Origin: CAVYGM01 sp963768025
GTDB taxonomy: Bacteria > Bacteroidota > Bacteroidia > Cytophagales > Spirosomataceae
Assembly (NCBI GenBank): GCA_963768025.1
Contig: CAVYGM010000037.1
Location: forward strand, 1 to 64,000
Direction: 5' to 3'
DNA: 64,000 nt
Shown here piece after piece: positions 39,693 through 48,202 of the stretch. The position numbers were made by a program, and so were the translations under genes. The first letter of the stretch is position 1. The number at the start of each line of letters is the position of its first letter. Below the pieces are notes generated by a model, which was given only the letters and a program-made list of their open reading frames with translations, was not told the origin of the DNA and did no database searches.

Positions 39693-40613
39693 TCACCGGG
39701 ACGGTATTTCGTAGGTACTTCCTTCTTCGGCCAGGAACGTCGCCGGGAAGACCGAACGAGCCTCTTCTAGGGAAGCTTGGGTATCAATGTAGCGGGAAGA
39801 AAGATGGCCGATCAACAACCGCCCGATGTCGGCTCCTTTGGCTACTAATGCTGCTTCTTTGGCGGTGGAGTGGAATGTTTTTTTTGCCCGATCTTGTTGC
39901 TCATCCCTGAAAGTAGCTTCATGGTAGAGGCAGTCTACACCTTGGAGATAGGAAATCAGTTCGGGCAAAAATATCGTATCCGAACAGTAGGCATACGAAC
40001 GGGGCGGGGAGGGCGGCAGGGTGTACTCAGCCGCACGGTACAGCAGAGTCCCGGTAGAGTCATACACATCAAATCCTGCTTTGAGTTCCCGAATGTGCTC
40101 AAACTGCATGTCGGACGTCAGCCGCTCTTTGATAATTTTCCGGTTGCCAAGTTTTTCACGAAACAAAAATCCCGTACAGGGTATCCGATGCTTCAACGGA
40201 AGGGTGCTTACCGAAAGCTGAGGGGTTTCAAAGATTACTCCGGGCTGGTTGGCGTTTATCTCAACATAATGAAGCGGATAGGAAATCCTGGTGTCGGATT
40301 GCCGGAATATTTCGACCAGGACGTCGTTGAGCCCTTTGGGGGCAAACAGGTACAGTTCCTCGGTTCTTTGGCTAAGGCTAAGACTGGTTAATAGCCCAAA
40401 AAGCCCGAAATAGTGATCCCCATGTAGGTGGGAGATAAAGATACCTTTGAGACGGCCGGGTCTGATTTTTTGTTCGAGGAGGCGGTATTGGGTACCTTCC
40501 CCACAGTCCAATAGGTAGTAATCCCCCCCAAACTCAACTACCTGGGCCGATGGGTTTGAACGTAGCGTAGGCGTGGCCGATCCGGAACCAAGAATTGTAA
40601 TCTGGAAAGTCAA
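39693..40613 (-). CDS. rnz: Ribonuclease Z (tRNA 3'-end processing)
   Basis: RNase Z removes 3' trailers from precursor tRNAs lacking an encoded CCA. The 306-residue protein is the usual short bacterial form. The N-terminal ITILGSGSATPTLRSNPSAQVV is followed by YLLDCGEGTQYRL and the metal-binding SHLHGDHYFGLFGLL (HxHxDH). Later ligands lie in TLPLKHRIPCTGFLF, YCSDTIFLPELI and YHEATFRDEQQDRAKKTFHSTAKEAALVAKGADIGRLLIGHLSSRY. A flexible-arm-like segment is visible around residues 150-190. None of the intact tRNA genes in this window encodes a CCA end, consistent with a need for RNase Z. It is followed on the - strand after 11 nt by a STAS gene, so the two are probably cotranscribed (STAS first). 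Confidence 0.95.
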   Translation of the reverse strand: MTFQITILGSGSATPTLRSNPSAQVVEFGGDYYLLDCGEGTQYRLLEQKIRPGRLKGIFISHLHGDHYFGLFGLLTSLSLSQRTEELYLFAPKGLNDVLVEIFRQSDTRISYPLHYVEINANQPGVIFETPQLSVSTLPLKHRIPCTGFLFREKLGNRKIIKERLTSDMQFEHIRELKAGFDVYDSTGTLLYRAAEYTLPPSPPRSYAYCSDTIFLPELISYLQGVDCLYHEATFRDEQQDRAKKTFHSTAKEAALVAKGADIGRLLIGHLSSRYIDTQASLEEARSVFPATFLAEEGSTYEIPSR

Positions 40614-40624
40614 TAAATTAAATG

Positions 40625-41047
40625 TTATGGTTCGCTGGATTCGCTGATGCCGTGGTAGTCATCGTCGTCATATTCATCATCTCCCCCCCCAAATTCGTTC
40701 TCTAGGTCGTGCATGAATACCGCATCAATAGCCTCCTCAAGCGTTGGAAGGACCAGAAGATCAGGAATCTTGGAGTCCTCGAGCACATCGGTAAAGTCAT
40801 CGTCACGGGTCACCACCACCAGGATACCAAGTCCGGTAGCGCATAACCTAAGTACCTTGCGTAGCACCATTACGCCGGAGGTATCGATTTCCCTGGCCTC
40901 GTTCATGACTACAATGAGGTTGTGGTAATCCTCTCGCAGGAGTTCGCGCGCCGTTTCTTCAAATGAGGTAGGCAAGTCGTCCGTAAATTGAACCTCCTTC
41001 AAGGTGATGACGGCATACTTTTCACTACGATCAATTTTATAATCCAT
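40625..41047 (-). CDS. STAS-domain protein (anti-sigma-factor-antagonist-like)
   Basis: The 140-residue protein contains a STAS fold over residues about 1-110. VITLKEVQFTDDLPTSFEETAREL, HNLIVVMNEAREIDTSGVMVLRKVLRLCATGLGILVVVTRDDDF and PDLLVLPTLEEAIDAVFM match its strand-helix order. IDTSGV contains the Ser position that is phosphorylated in anti-sigma antagonists. The C-terminal 30 residues are an acidic Asp/Glu-rich tail. It may regulate a sigma factor or another process by phospho-switching. No kinase or sigma gene is adjacent. It is probably cotranscribed with rnz. Confidence 0.8.
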   Translation of the reverse strand: MDYKIDRSEKYAVITLKEVQFTDDLPTSFEETARELLREDYHNLIVVMNEAREIDTSGVMVLRKVLRLCATGLGILVVVTRDDDFTDVLEDSKIPDLLVLPTLEEAIDAVFMHDLENEFGGGDDEYDDDDYHGISESSEP

Positions 41048-41135
41048 CTTGACTAGGTTGGGTATGTAGGGTTAGGTTAAATGATACTACTAAAAAATCC
41101 TTCCAGTAGTTTAGAATTGAATAAAAAACAAACTA

Positions 41136-42071
41136 CTAATATAAGGAACTAAGGATATTTTCTTCAATTCTTTTCAAAATATCCCCAGTTTCAGTTTTCA
41201 CAAAGGTAAGACCGGTCACCTTTTCGTACAGTTCGATGTAGCGTTCGCTTATTTGACCAATCCAGCTGTCGTCCATGGCCGGTACTTGCTGACCTTCCTT
41301 CCCCTGGAAACCATTTTCGATCAACCACTCTCTAACAAACTCCTTGGAGAGTTGCTTTTGGGGTAGCCCTTTTAGCTGATGGTCCTGGTAGGAATCCAGA
41401 TAAAAGTAGCGCGATGAATCCGGGGTGTGGATTTCATCGATCAGGTAGATGGTATCGTTCATTCGACCAAATTCATACTTGGTATCCACCAGAATCAGGC
41501 CCTGCGAGGCAGCCATGGACGTGCCGCGCTCAAACAGGGCCAGCGCGTAGCTTTCCATGGTTTCGTACTCTTCTCTTCCCACAATGCCTTGGCTCAGGAT
41601 CTCCTCGCGGGAAATATCCTCATCATGGCCTTCGTGGGCTTTGGTTGTTGGGGTCAGGATTGGGTAGGGGAGTTTATCGTTTTCTTTCAAGCCTTCGGGT
41701 AAGGATACGCCACACACCGTCCTTTTGCCCGACCGGTACTCCCGCCAGGCATGGCCCGCCAGGTAGCCCCTCACCACCATTTCCACGGCATAGGGTTGGC
41801 ACTTGATCCCGATGCCTACATTCGGATCGGGAACTTCCTTGAGCCAGTTGGGGACGATGTCAGCGGTAGCCTTTAGAAAATAAGCGGCGATCTGATTCAA
41901 GACCTGCCCTTTGTATGGGATAGGCCTGGGTAGAATCACGTCGAAAGCAGAAATCCGATCCGTAGCCACCATGACCAGCCGGTCACTGAATGCATATACG
42001 TCACGTACTTTGCCGCGGTAAAATCCGGTTTGATTAGGGAAATTAAAATTGGTTTCCTGGATGGCGTTCAT
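41136..42071 (-). CDS. purC: Phosphoribosylaminoimidazole-succinocarboxamide synthase
   Basis: PurC joins aspartate to CAIR with ATP, forming SAICAR in purine synthesis. The 311-residue protein is typical of the longer bacterial/yeast-like type. FYRGKVRDVYAFSDRLVMVATDRISAFDVILPRPIPYKGQVLNQIAAYF carries the ATP-binding GKVRD and the SAF block. CQPYAVEMVVRGYLAGHAWREYRSG is signature 1. LPEGLKENDKLPYPILTPTTKAHEGHDEDIS is the conserved substrate-binding region. GLILVDTKYEFGRMNDTIYLIDEIHTPDSSRYF is signature 2. It is followed by a gap of about 35 nt from the Bat-type TPR gene and is intact. No other pur gene is nearby. Confidence 0.96.
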   Translation of the reverse strand: MNAIQETNFNFPNQTGFYRGKVRDVYAFSDRLVMVATDRISAFDVILPRPIPYKGQVLNQIAAYFLKATADIVPNWLKEVPDPNVGIGIKCQPYAVEMVVRGYLAGHAWREYRSGKRTVCGVSLPEGLKENDKLPYPILTPTTKAHEGHDEDISREEILSQGIVGREEYETMESYALALFERGTSMAASQGLILVDTKYEFGRMNDTIYLIDEIHTPDSSRYFYLDSYQDHQLKGLPQKQLSKEFVREWLIENGFQGKEGQQVPAMDDSWIGQISERYIELYEKVTGLTFVKTETGDILKRIEENILSSLY

Positions 42072-42105
42072 AGGTACTACTAGGATTCGGGTGAAGATCG
42101 GTAGC

Positions 42106-42804
42106 TTACCACTCTATTTGTTTACTTCGATCGGACTGATTATAATATTGTCTGCGCCGCAGCTGAAAAATATACTGAGCTTCGTTGGTTTTCATGGCGT
42201 CCAAAATTGAACGGGCCTGAACTTCTGACATATTGAGTCGTCTCAATCGTTGGAGAAGTTCTTCCCGCTGCTCGGCCAGTTCTACGGCCTGCTGGGCCTC
42301 CGGTGTGGGTGGCGGGGGGGCCGCCGGGGGTGGTTGATTGGGTGTTTTGTCAGCGGGCGGAGGTGGAATTTTGCCGGAAAAGGATTTCTTCAATACCTCG
42401 TAATTATACCGGGCTTTCCCATTTTCCGGAAACTGTTGCAAAGCTACTTTCAGGTAAGCTAAGCCAGCGAGTGTATCCTTATTTGCAATCGCAATCGTAG
42501 CCAACTGCGTGTTGGCTCTGGATGCGATGGTCTTTTCCTCCACCTGTTCGAGGACCGTGTAGTGTCGTTTGGCCAGCTCCAGACTATCCAATTGAAAATA
42601 GGAATGTGCCAGGTAGAGCCGACTGGCCGGTTCTACAAAAATGGATCCACTGGTGACCTTTTGGTACAAATCGGCCGCTCTAAAATAATCCTGCTCGATG
42701 TATGCCTTTTCCGCCTCGCTTTTATTGGCGTTAGAACGCGAAATCGTGTCGAAGGAACGATTATCCCAGATCCAAAGCAGGAGGTACAGGAGAAAAAAAG
42801 TCAT
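42106..42804 (-). CDS. TPR protein next to a VWA (Bat-type) gene
   Basis: The ATG at 42804 (MTFFLLYLLLWIW) is preferred to a TTG 24 nt upstream. The N-terminal hydrophobic segment is a signal anchor. Two or three TPR motifs follow over residues about 30-150: EKAYIEQDYFRAADLYQKVTSG, PASRLYLAHSYFQLDSLELAKRHYTVLEQ and GLAYLKVALQQFPENGKARYNYEVLKK. A Pro-rich stretch at 155-175 precedes a charged helical tail. Together with the adjacent VWA protein this resembles the BatB/BatC pair of Bacteroidota, linked to oxygen tolerance and envelope stress in some species. The exact Bat family is inference. It begins 41 nt after the VWA stop. Confidence 0.68.
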   Translation of the reverse strand: MTFFLLYLLLWIWDNRSFDTISRSNANKSEAEKAYIEQDYFRAADLYQKVTSGSIFVEPASRLYLAHSYFQLDSLELAKRHYTVLEQVEEKTIASRANTQLATIAIANKDTLAGLAYLKVALQQFPENGKARYNYEVLKKSFSGKIPPPPADKTPNQPPPAAPPPPTPEAQQAVELAEQREELLQRLRRLNMSEVQARSILDAMKTNEAQYIFQLRRRQYYNQSDRSKQIEW

Positions 42805-42844
42805 TGATGAGCGAGTTTTAAGCTGCAAAACTACGAACAGAACT

Positions 42845-43807
42845 TCATAGTCTGAATGTCCTGACCGTGATTAATACATCCAACAGGAGTACAGCTAGTG
42901 CAATGGTCAGAAAATAAAAGTACTTGTTGGTAGTGACAGTAACGCGCCTTTGGTCAATGAGCGGCCCCGCGATAGAGTTGATGTCTGCCACCATTTTCGG
43001 CAGTTCATTTCGTTCATTATCTACTTTATACACGTACCCCTTAGTCTTATCGGCCAGGTTTTCCAGCTCCTTTACGTTCATTTTACTGATCACAATCTGA
43101 TCGTCCTCATTCCGTAGCAGTGCTTCGCCCACCCGGATGGAACTGCCTTGGGTAGTACCTACTCCCACAATGAAAAGTTTGAACCCGAACCGTCGGATAT
43201 TATTAAACAAGGAGGCTTTACAGTCCGCGTTGTTTTCGCCATCCGTAAAGAGGATCATGATTTTGGTTTTGTTAGAGGCGCTGTAGTCTTTGGCTATTTT
43301 TGAGTAAGCCAAATCCAGAGCGTTGCACAAATTGGTTCCGCTCCCAGGCAATAGATCGGTTTGGAGTGATTGCACGTAGAGGTTGAAGGCGGCTTGGTCG
43401 TAGGTAAGGGGTGATTGGGTGTAGGCCTCGTTGGAAAACACAATCAATCCGATCCTATTATTGAAGGTGGTGCTCAAAAGCTGATTGATCTCAAACTTGA
43501 CTTTTTCGAGCCGGGAGGGCGACACATCCGTGGCATCCATCGATTTGGATAAATCCACTATCAGGTACACATCCTTGCCCTGGGCTTCAAGCTCGTGTTC
43601 AACCTCTCCAAAGGATGGCCCCAGCAGCGAAATAAGGAGCAGGGTGAACGCGATGCTTCGGAGAAAAAATTTAACAATCAGCGCCCTCGCGGTCGTTTTC
43701 AACCGCCGGGCCACCCGAATGGTCCGGATAAAAAAGGAAACGTAGACCAGAATGAATACCAGGACAAAAATGATTTCTGCTGACCCGAACGGATAATTCC
43801 AATTCAT
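42845..43807 (-). CDS. BatA/BatB-like membrane protein with von Willebrand factor A domain
   Basis: The 320-residue protein has two N-terminal membrane helices (EIIFVLVFILVYVSFFI, then IAFTLLLISLLGPSFG). The VWA domain spans about 85-275: KDVYLIVDLSKSMDATDVSPSRLEKVKFEI contains the DxSxS MIDAS, and TDLLPGSGTNLCNALDLAYSKIA and IMILFTDGENNADC supply the T and D positions. A C-terminal membrane helix follows (YFYFLTIALAVLLLDVLITV). Such proteins assemble in the inner membrane with TPR proteins and MoxR ATPases, though no MoxR gene is seen within this window. It directly precedes the TPR gene on the - strand. Confidence 0.82.
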   Translation of the reverse strand: MNWNYPFGSAEIIFVLVFILVYVSFFIRTIRVARRLKTTARALIVKFFLRSIAFTLLLISLLGPSFGEVEHELEAQGKDVYLIVDLSKSMDATDVSPSRLEKVKFEINQLLSTTFNNRIGLIVFSNEAYTQSPLTYDQAAFNLYVQSLQTDLLPGSGTNLCNALDLAYSKIAKDYSASNKTKIMILFTDGENNADCKASLFNNIRRFGFKLFIVGVGTTQGSSIRVGEALLRNEDDQIVISKMNVKELENLADKTKGYVYKVDNERNELPKMVADINSIAGPLIDQRRVTVTTNKYFYFLTIALAVLLLDVLITVRTFRL

Positions 43808-43884
43808 AGTTAGGAAATTAGGGAAAAATAACGGTTTTCAAAATTAGGCATTCCGGCCTTCTGACAAAGTTTTTTGTAGGATTG

Positions 43885-43917
43885 TTTGTTTAAATCATTT
43901 TTAACCCTCTATATTTG
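43885..43917 (+). promoter_or_regulatory. Promoter of the tRNA-Ser-Pro-Arg cluster
   Basis: TTTG at 43885-43888, a 21-nt spacer and TATATTTG at 43910-43917 match the Bacteroidota consensus (TTTG, TAnnTTTG). It lies 18 nt upstream of tRNA-Ser. Confidence 0.65.
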
Positions 43918-43935
43918 CAACCCAAATGGAAAGCA

Positions 43936-44022
43936 GGAGGGATGGGTGAGTGGCTGAAACCAGTAGTTTGCTAAACTGCCGTATTCGCAAGGGTACCGCG
44001 GGTTCGAATCCCGCTTCTCTCC
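43936..44022 (+). tRNA. tRNA-Ser(GCT)
   Basis: The acceptor stem GGAGGGA pairs with TCTCTCC. The long variable arm of class II tRNAs (GTATTCGCAAGGGTAC) and the T-arm GGTTCGAAT are present. The anticodon loop TTTGCTAA reads GCT. The acceptor 3' strand is followed by CCG rather than the G alone expected for Ser, so one C may be extra. No CCA is encoded. It is the first gene of a tRNA operon. Confidence 0.9.
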
Positions 44023-44078
44023 CGTTTCTAATTGTTGGAATGATGGTTTGAAATTCTAATCGTGGAAAAGTAAAGTCT

Positions 44079-44153
<75 letters not shown>

Positions 44154-44180
44154 AGCAAAAAAAAGGGGAAAATAAAGTCT

Positions 44181-44255
<75 letters not shown>

Positions 44256-44273
44256 AAAATAGTAATAAAATTA

Positions 44274-44345
<72 letters not shown>

Positions 44346-44350
44346 CATCA

Positions 44351-44388
44351 AAAATCAGACAGCTTCTAGGGGCTGTCTGATTTTTTTT
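44351..44388 (+). terminator. Terminator after the tRNA-Pro copies
   Basis: Perfect 13-bp arms (AAAATCAGACAGC and complement) with an 8-nt loop are followed by a run of T. It separates the tRNA-Pro group from the tRNA-Arg group. Confidence 0.85.
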
Positions 44389-44392
44389 CATC

Positions 44393-44449
44393 GGTCTCGT
44401 AGCTCACAAAGCGTTTGGCGGTTGGATAGAGCATCTGCCTTCTAAGCAG
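44393..44449 (+). pseudogene. Partial tRNA-Arg with hairpin insert in the D-arm
   Basis: The copy carries the 5' acceptor strand GGTCTCG, D-arm and anticodon arm (TCT) but stops after the anticodon stem. A 14-nt insert at 44407-44420 interrupts the D-arm after AGCTCA and folds as CAAA-GCG-TTTG followed by GCG. The variable, T-arm and acceptor 3' parts are missing. The intact tRNA-Arg starts 10 nt downstream. Confidence 0.85.
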
Positions 44450-44458
44450 TAAATGAAA

Positions 44459-44532
44459 GGTCTCGTAGCTCAGTTGGATAGAGCATCTGCCTTCTAAGCA
44501 GACGGTCACAGGTTCGAATCCTGTCGGGATCA
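44459..44532 (+). tRNA. tRNA-Arg(TCT)
   Basis: A 74-nt cloverleaf: acceptor GGTCTCG with CGGGATC (one G-T pair) and A discriminator. The anticodon loop CTTCTAA reads TCT. The T-arm CACAGGTTCGAATCCTGT is intact. No CCA is encoded. A hairpin-plus-T-run terminator (44547-44582) follows. Confidence 0.96.
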
Positions 44533-44546
44533 CCACTAAATAATTC

Positions 44547-44582
44547 AACCTTGTCGTACAATCGTACTGCAAGGTTTTTTTT
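44547..44582 (+). terminator. Terminator after tRNA-Arg
   Basis: AACCTTG pairs with CAAGGTT around a loop that can itself pair through GTAC. A run of T follows. It also lies at the end of the DUF202 gene on the opposite strand. Confidence 0.7.
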
Positions 44583-44857
44583 TATTCCTTTTTTTCGCTT
44601 TTGGAATACCGACGTTCAATTTTTCGCTTTACCGATAACAGCCGCCAAAGGCCGGTGACGAAAACCAGGGGAGTCAGTACCAACAAAACGTAGCCCAGCC
44701 ATCGAATATCCTGAAAGGCGACTAGACGAATGATTGTCACACCACCAGCCAATAAGGCCAAAGCCGTGCGGAAGTAGGCCAGGAAAGTGCGTTCATTTGC
44801 CAGGCGGGTACGTTCGATGGCCAGCCAGTCGGTTAAGGTTATTTTTGTTTCTTCCAT
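44582..44857 (-). CDS. DUF202-family small membrane protein
   Basis: The 91-residue protein begins TDWLAIERTRLANERTFLAYFRTALALLAGGVTIIRLV, the diagnostic DUF202 segment with the conserved LANERTFLA-(W/Y)-x-RT. Two membrane helices follow (LALLAGGVTIIRLV and WLGYVLLVLTPLVFVTGLW), then a basic tail. Relatives such as YidH are integral inner-membrane proteins with undefined function. It lies about 100 nt after gltA on the same strand. Confidence 0.85.
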   Translation of the reverse strand: MEETKITLTDWLAIERTRLANERTFLAYFRTALALLAGGVTIIRLVAFQDIRWLGYVLLVLTPLVFVTGLWRLLSVKRKIERRYSKSEKKE

Positions 44858-44959
44858 TCACTTCAATGAAAAAAGCACCGCGCCGAAAAGGGTCGGACGG
44901 TGCTTTGTGAATAACCAATTTAGCGCGGACGCTATTGGATTGGGATAGGTACTGGGAGC

Positions 44960-46240
44960 TTAACGATTCTCCATCGCCACAAAATCCCGTTGGGTAGCTC
45001 CGGTATATACCTGCCGGGGACGACCAATGGGCTCCTTGTTTTCCCGCATTTCTTTCCACTGGGCTATCCAACCCGGTAGGCGGCCAATCGCGAACATAAC
45101 CGTAAACATATTGGTAGGGATCCCCAAAGCCCGGTAAATGATACCCGAGTAGAAGTCTACGTTCGGGTAAAGTTTACGCGATACAAAGTACTCATCTTCA
45201 AGGGCTGCCTTTTCCAGGGTTTTGGCAATTTCCAGAACCGGATCTTTGACGCCCAGTTTTTCCAGGACATCGTCAGCGGCTTTTTTGATAATGCGGGCCC
45301 TGGGATCAAAATTCTTATATACCCGGTGACCGAAGCCAAACAAGCGGAATCCGCTCGTCTTGTCCTTCGCCATATCGATGTACTTTTGGGTATCGCCATC
45401 AGCCTTAATAGCTTCCAGCATTTCAATCACTTCCTGATTGGCGCCTCCATGCAGCGGACCCCAAAGAGCCCCGATGCCGGCGGAAATAGAGGTGTAAATA
45501 TTAGCATGAGACGACCCCACCAATCGAACGGTGGAGGTGGAGCAATTTTGCTCGTGGTCGGCGTGCAGGATCAGTAACTTGTTCAAGGCTTTGGATACGA
45601 CCGGGTCTACCTCGTACTTTTCCACGGGTAACGCGAACATCATATTCAGGAAATTGGAACAATAGTCCAGTTCATTGTTGGGGTAGTTTACCGGATGCCC
45701 CTGCGATTTTTTGAATGACCAGGTTGCAATGGAAGGAAGTTTGGCCAGCATTCTGATGATATGCATTTCGGTGTCAGCTGGTACATTCGAATCGTACGAG
45801 TCGGGATAGAAAGCACTCATGGCACTCACCAAAGAGGAAAGTACCCCCATGGGGTGGGCATTCACGGGAAATCCTTCAAAAATCTTCCGCATGTCTTCAT
45901 TGACGAGGGTATGCGTCCGGATTTGGTATTCAAACTCATCATACTGCTCCTTCGTGGGAAGTTCACCGTAGATTAAGAGGTAGGATACCTCCAAGAAATT
46001 GGCTTTTTCGGCCAGGTCTTCAATAGAATAGCCGCGATACCTCAAAATCCCCAATTCGCCATCCAGGAAGGTGATGGCACTTTTGGTGGAACCGGTATTT
46101 TTAAAACCGCTGTCGATGGTGATATATCCGGTTTGGTCGCGCAGTTTGCCAATATCGATGGCTTTTTCCTGCTCGGTGCCTTCAATTACCGGGAATTGAT
46201 AATGTTGACCTTCAATAGTCAATTCGGCTGATTGTGACAT
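44960..46240 (-). CDS. gltA: Citrate synthase (type II-like)
   Basis: The enzyme condenses acetyl-CoA and oxaloacetate into citrate at the start of the TCA cycle. The 426-residue length and N-terminal beta-domain (AELTIEGQHYQFPVIEGTEQEKAIDI) are typical of the hexameric Gram-negative type. Conserved parts are TYDSGFKNTGSTKS-like IDSGFKNTGSTKSAITFLDGELGILRYRGYSIEDLA, LHADHEQNCSTSTVRLVGSS with a catalytic His, WGPLHGGANQEVIEML with a second catalytic His, FGHRVYKNFDPRARI with the catalytic Asp region, and SGIIYRALGIPTNMFTVMFAIGRLPGWIAQW. It is intact, with a 250-nt upstream region in which no further gene is seen. Confidence 0.96.
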   Translation of the reverse strand: MSQSAELTIEGQHYQFPVIEGTEQEKAIDIGKLRDQTGYITIDSGFKNTGSTKSAITFLDGELGILRYRGYSIEDLAEKANFLEVSYLLIYGELPTKEQYDEFEYQIRTHTLVNEDMRKIFEGFPVNAHPMGVLSSLVSAMSAFYPDSYDSNVPADTEMHIIRMLAKLPSIATWSFKKSQGHPVNYPNNELDYCSNFLNMMFALPVEKYEVDPVVSKALNKLLILHADHEQNCSTSTVRLVGSSHANIYTSISAGIGALWGPLHGGANQEVIEMLEAIKADGDTQKYIDMAKDKTSGFRLFGFGHRVYKNFDPRARIIKKAADDVLEKLGVKDPVLEIAKTLEKAALEDEYFVSRKLYPNVDFYSGIIYRALGIPTNMFTVMFAIGRLPGWIAQWKEMRENKEPIGRPRQVYTGATQRDFVAMENR

Positions 46241-46494
46241 ATGGTTAATCGAAAAAGAATTAGAATTACAATAAATATGGATGATTTATGGAAACACGCG
46301 TCGGCTATGGCATCGAAACAGTTTCTACCGGTCGGCGTGCCCGGCAGAATCAGCATTTATCGGGTTTATTACGGGAATTTTGATGAAATGCAGTAAATCG
46401 TCCTGCTTGCAATATCCATAAAAATATTTGTACTTTCTACCATACACCCTACTTAATTGCCTTAAAAAGGGCTTTGGGTTGAATTACATACTAC

Positions 46495-47769
46495 TTATTT
46501 AGCATTTTTATACAGTTTGCCATTCTTCATGACCATTTCTACATTTCGAATAGCGGAAATTGATTCCAGAGGGTTTCCCCTTACCGCAATCAGATCGGCG
46601 AGCAAACCAACTTCAATTTTTCCAACCTGTTGGTCCAAATGAAAAGTTTTGGCGTTACCAGCCGTGGAGAGCCGTAGTACCTCGGTAGCTTTCATTCCGT
46701 ATTCTACCATCAGCTCCATTTCGCGGGCGTTAGTCCCGTGTGCGTACACCCCTACGTCACCTCCCATAGCCATCGTCACTCCTGCCTCCATTGCCTGTTG
46801 AAAGCTCTTTTTCTTGGCACTTATCCGGGCTGGTTCGGGGTCTTTGCCCTTTTGCCAGCCCCTGTACTCACTAATGGCTTCGCCCGCGGCCAGCGTGGGG
46901 CATAGGGCCACCTGGTTGTCTTTCATCAGCTTCCATATTTCCGGACTCCCCCCATCCCCGTGCTCGATCGTTTCTACTCCGCCCAGGATGGCCCGTCGCA
47001 TGCCCTCGGGCGTTGAGGCATGTGCCACCACGCCCCGACCGCTGCTCCGGGCCGTGGCCACAATGAGCTTTATTTCTTCCTCGCTAAAAGTAGGACGAGC
47101 TTCTCCCTGGACTCCCCACCTATAATCGGCATAAATTTTTATTAAATCGGCTCCTTTACCAATCTGAGTCCGCACCGCCCGGATGAGATTATCGTGCCCG
47201 TCGGCTTCTTCCGCTCCTTGGGGTACCTCTATATCCGTACTAAACCCTTTGGGGGCATAGCTGCCGGTGGCTATCAGGGCCCGGGTGGCTATCAACATGC
47301 GGGGACCCGGAATGACCTCGTCGTTTATTGCTTTTTTAAGGCCCACATCGTCATAGGCAGCCCCTTCGGTACCCAAGTCACGAACGGTAGTGAATCCGGC
47401 CAGCAGGGTGAGTTCGGCATGTTTGACGGCCCGCGCGGTTCGGTAGGCTCTGGATTCTTTCAACACCTGATCGTCCCAGGCCGTTTCATTATAGGGATGG
47501 AGGAATAAATGGGAATGGCCCTCGATCAAACCGGGTAAAAGTGTCATCCCTTTCAGGTTGATTGCCTCCGCGCTTTTTGATTCGGTGGGTAGAGAGGCTG
47601 CGCTGCCCACGGCGCTAATCCGGTTGTCTTTTACCCAAACTACCCAATTCTCGTGGCTTTCCTGACCATCAAACACCCGATCGGGCCGGAGAAGGTAGGA
47701 AGTTTGAGCCAAACAGCTACTTGCCAGGAGCAGGATACTCAGGGCCGAGGTACATAGTTTTGGAATCAT
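46495..47769 (-). CDS. Secreted amidohydrolase-family protein (imidazolonepropionase-like)
   Basis: The 424-residue protein has a signal peptide (LSILLLASSCLAQ) that could even be a lipoprotein signal at the Cys. The amidohydrolase fold follows: LLPGLIEGHSHLFLHPYN with the HxH metal pair, FTTVRDLGTEGAAYDDVGLKKAIN, GRGVVAHASTPEGMRRAILGGVETIEHGDG supplying two further His, and GVTMAMGGDVGVYAHGTNAREMELMVEYGM with the catalytic Asp. The C-terminal domain (KIEVGLLADLIAVRGNPLESI) is standard. Secreted members act on N-acyl or prolidase-type substrates, but the substrate is unknown. It overlaps the upstream small membrane gene by 4 nt, so the two are coupled. Confidence 0.85.
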   Translation of the reverse strand: MIPKLCTSALSILLLASSCLAQTSYLLRPDRVFDGQESHENWVVWVKDNRISAVGSAASLPTESKSAEAINLKGMTLLPGLIEGHSHLFLHPYNETAWDDQVLKESRAYRTARAVKHAELTLLAGFTTVRDLGTEGAAYDDVGLKKAINDEVIPGPRMLIATRALIATGSYAPKGFSTDIEVPQGAEEADGHDNLIRAVRTQIGKGADLIKIYADYRWGVQGEARPTFSEEEIKLIVATARSSGRGVVAHASTPEGMRRAILGGVETIEHGDGGSPEIWKLMKDNQVALCPTLAAGEAISEYRGWQKGKDPEPARISAKKKSFQQAMEAGVTMAMGGDVGVYAHGTNAREMELMVEYGMKATEVLRLSTAGNAKTFHLDQQVGKIEVGLLADLIAVRGNPLESISAIRNVEMVMKNGKLYKNAK

Positions 47770-48188
47770 GGATTGGGGGTGTTTCGTGCCTGATAGAAGG
47801 CTTTGACAAGGTAGCGACCAAAAAGCCCGATTAAAATAATGGGCAACAGATGAGCGCCATAGATAAAGGCTTTGCCGGTAAGGCCGTAAGAAAAGGAGGA
47901 AAAAGTGAGGTATACGTACGAAAACAGTGCGATACCCAATCCTAACAAGGCCAGGTACCAGCGAAGGGCTATTTTAGGAACAGTTGTCCGGCGGATTAGT
48001 TCGCAGAGGAGCAGGCTTATACCAAGTACCAGCACTACGGTAACCAGGGCTCTGGGAAATGTTTTGATGTAATCGTGTTTGTAAATAAATACCCCTATTC
48101 GGCCGATGAGGTTGGGGTGGGAAAGTAGGTAGGCGTCCGTTACGGCAAGAATTACTACTAATAAGGAAGTACTAAGGTTTTTGTTCAT
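47766..48188 (-). CDS. Four-helix membrane protein, unknown function
   Basis: The 140-residue protein has four hydrophobic helices: STSLLVVILAVTDAYLL, LVTVVLVLGISLLLCEL, WYLALLGLGIALFSYVYLTF and AFIYGAHLLPIILIGLFGRYLV. Loops are short and basic. I recognise no family. Its stop overlaps the amidohydrolase start by 4 nt. Its own start lies about 15 nt after miaA, so it is probably in the same operon as miaA and the amidohydrolase. Confidence 0.65.
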   Translation of the reverse strand: MNKNLSTSLLVVILAVTDAYLLSHPNLIGRIGVFIYKHDYIKTFPRALVTVVLVLGISLLLCELIRRTTVPKIALRWYLALLGLGIALFSYVYLTFSSFSYGLTGKAFIYGAHLLPIILIGLFGRYLVKAFYQARNTPNP

Positions 48189-48202
48189 GTAGGGAAATAA
48201 AG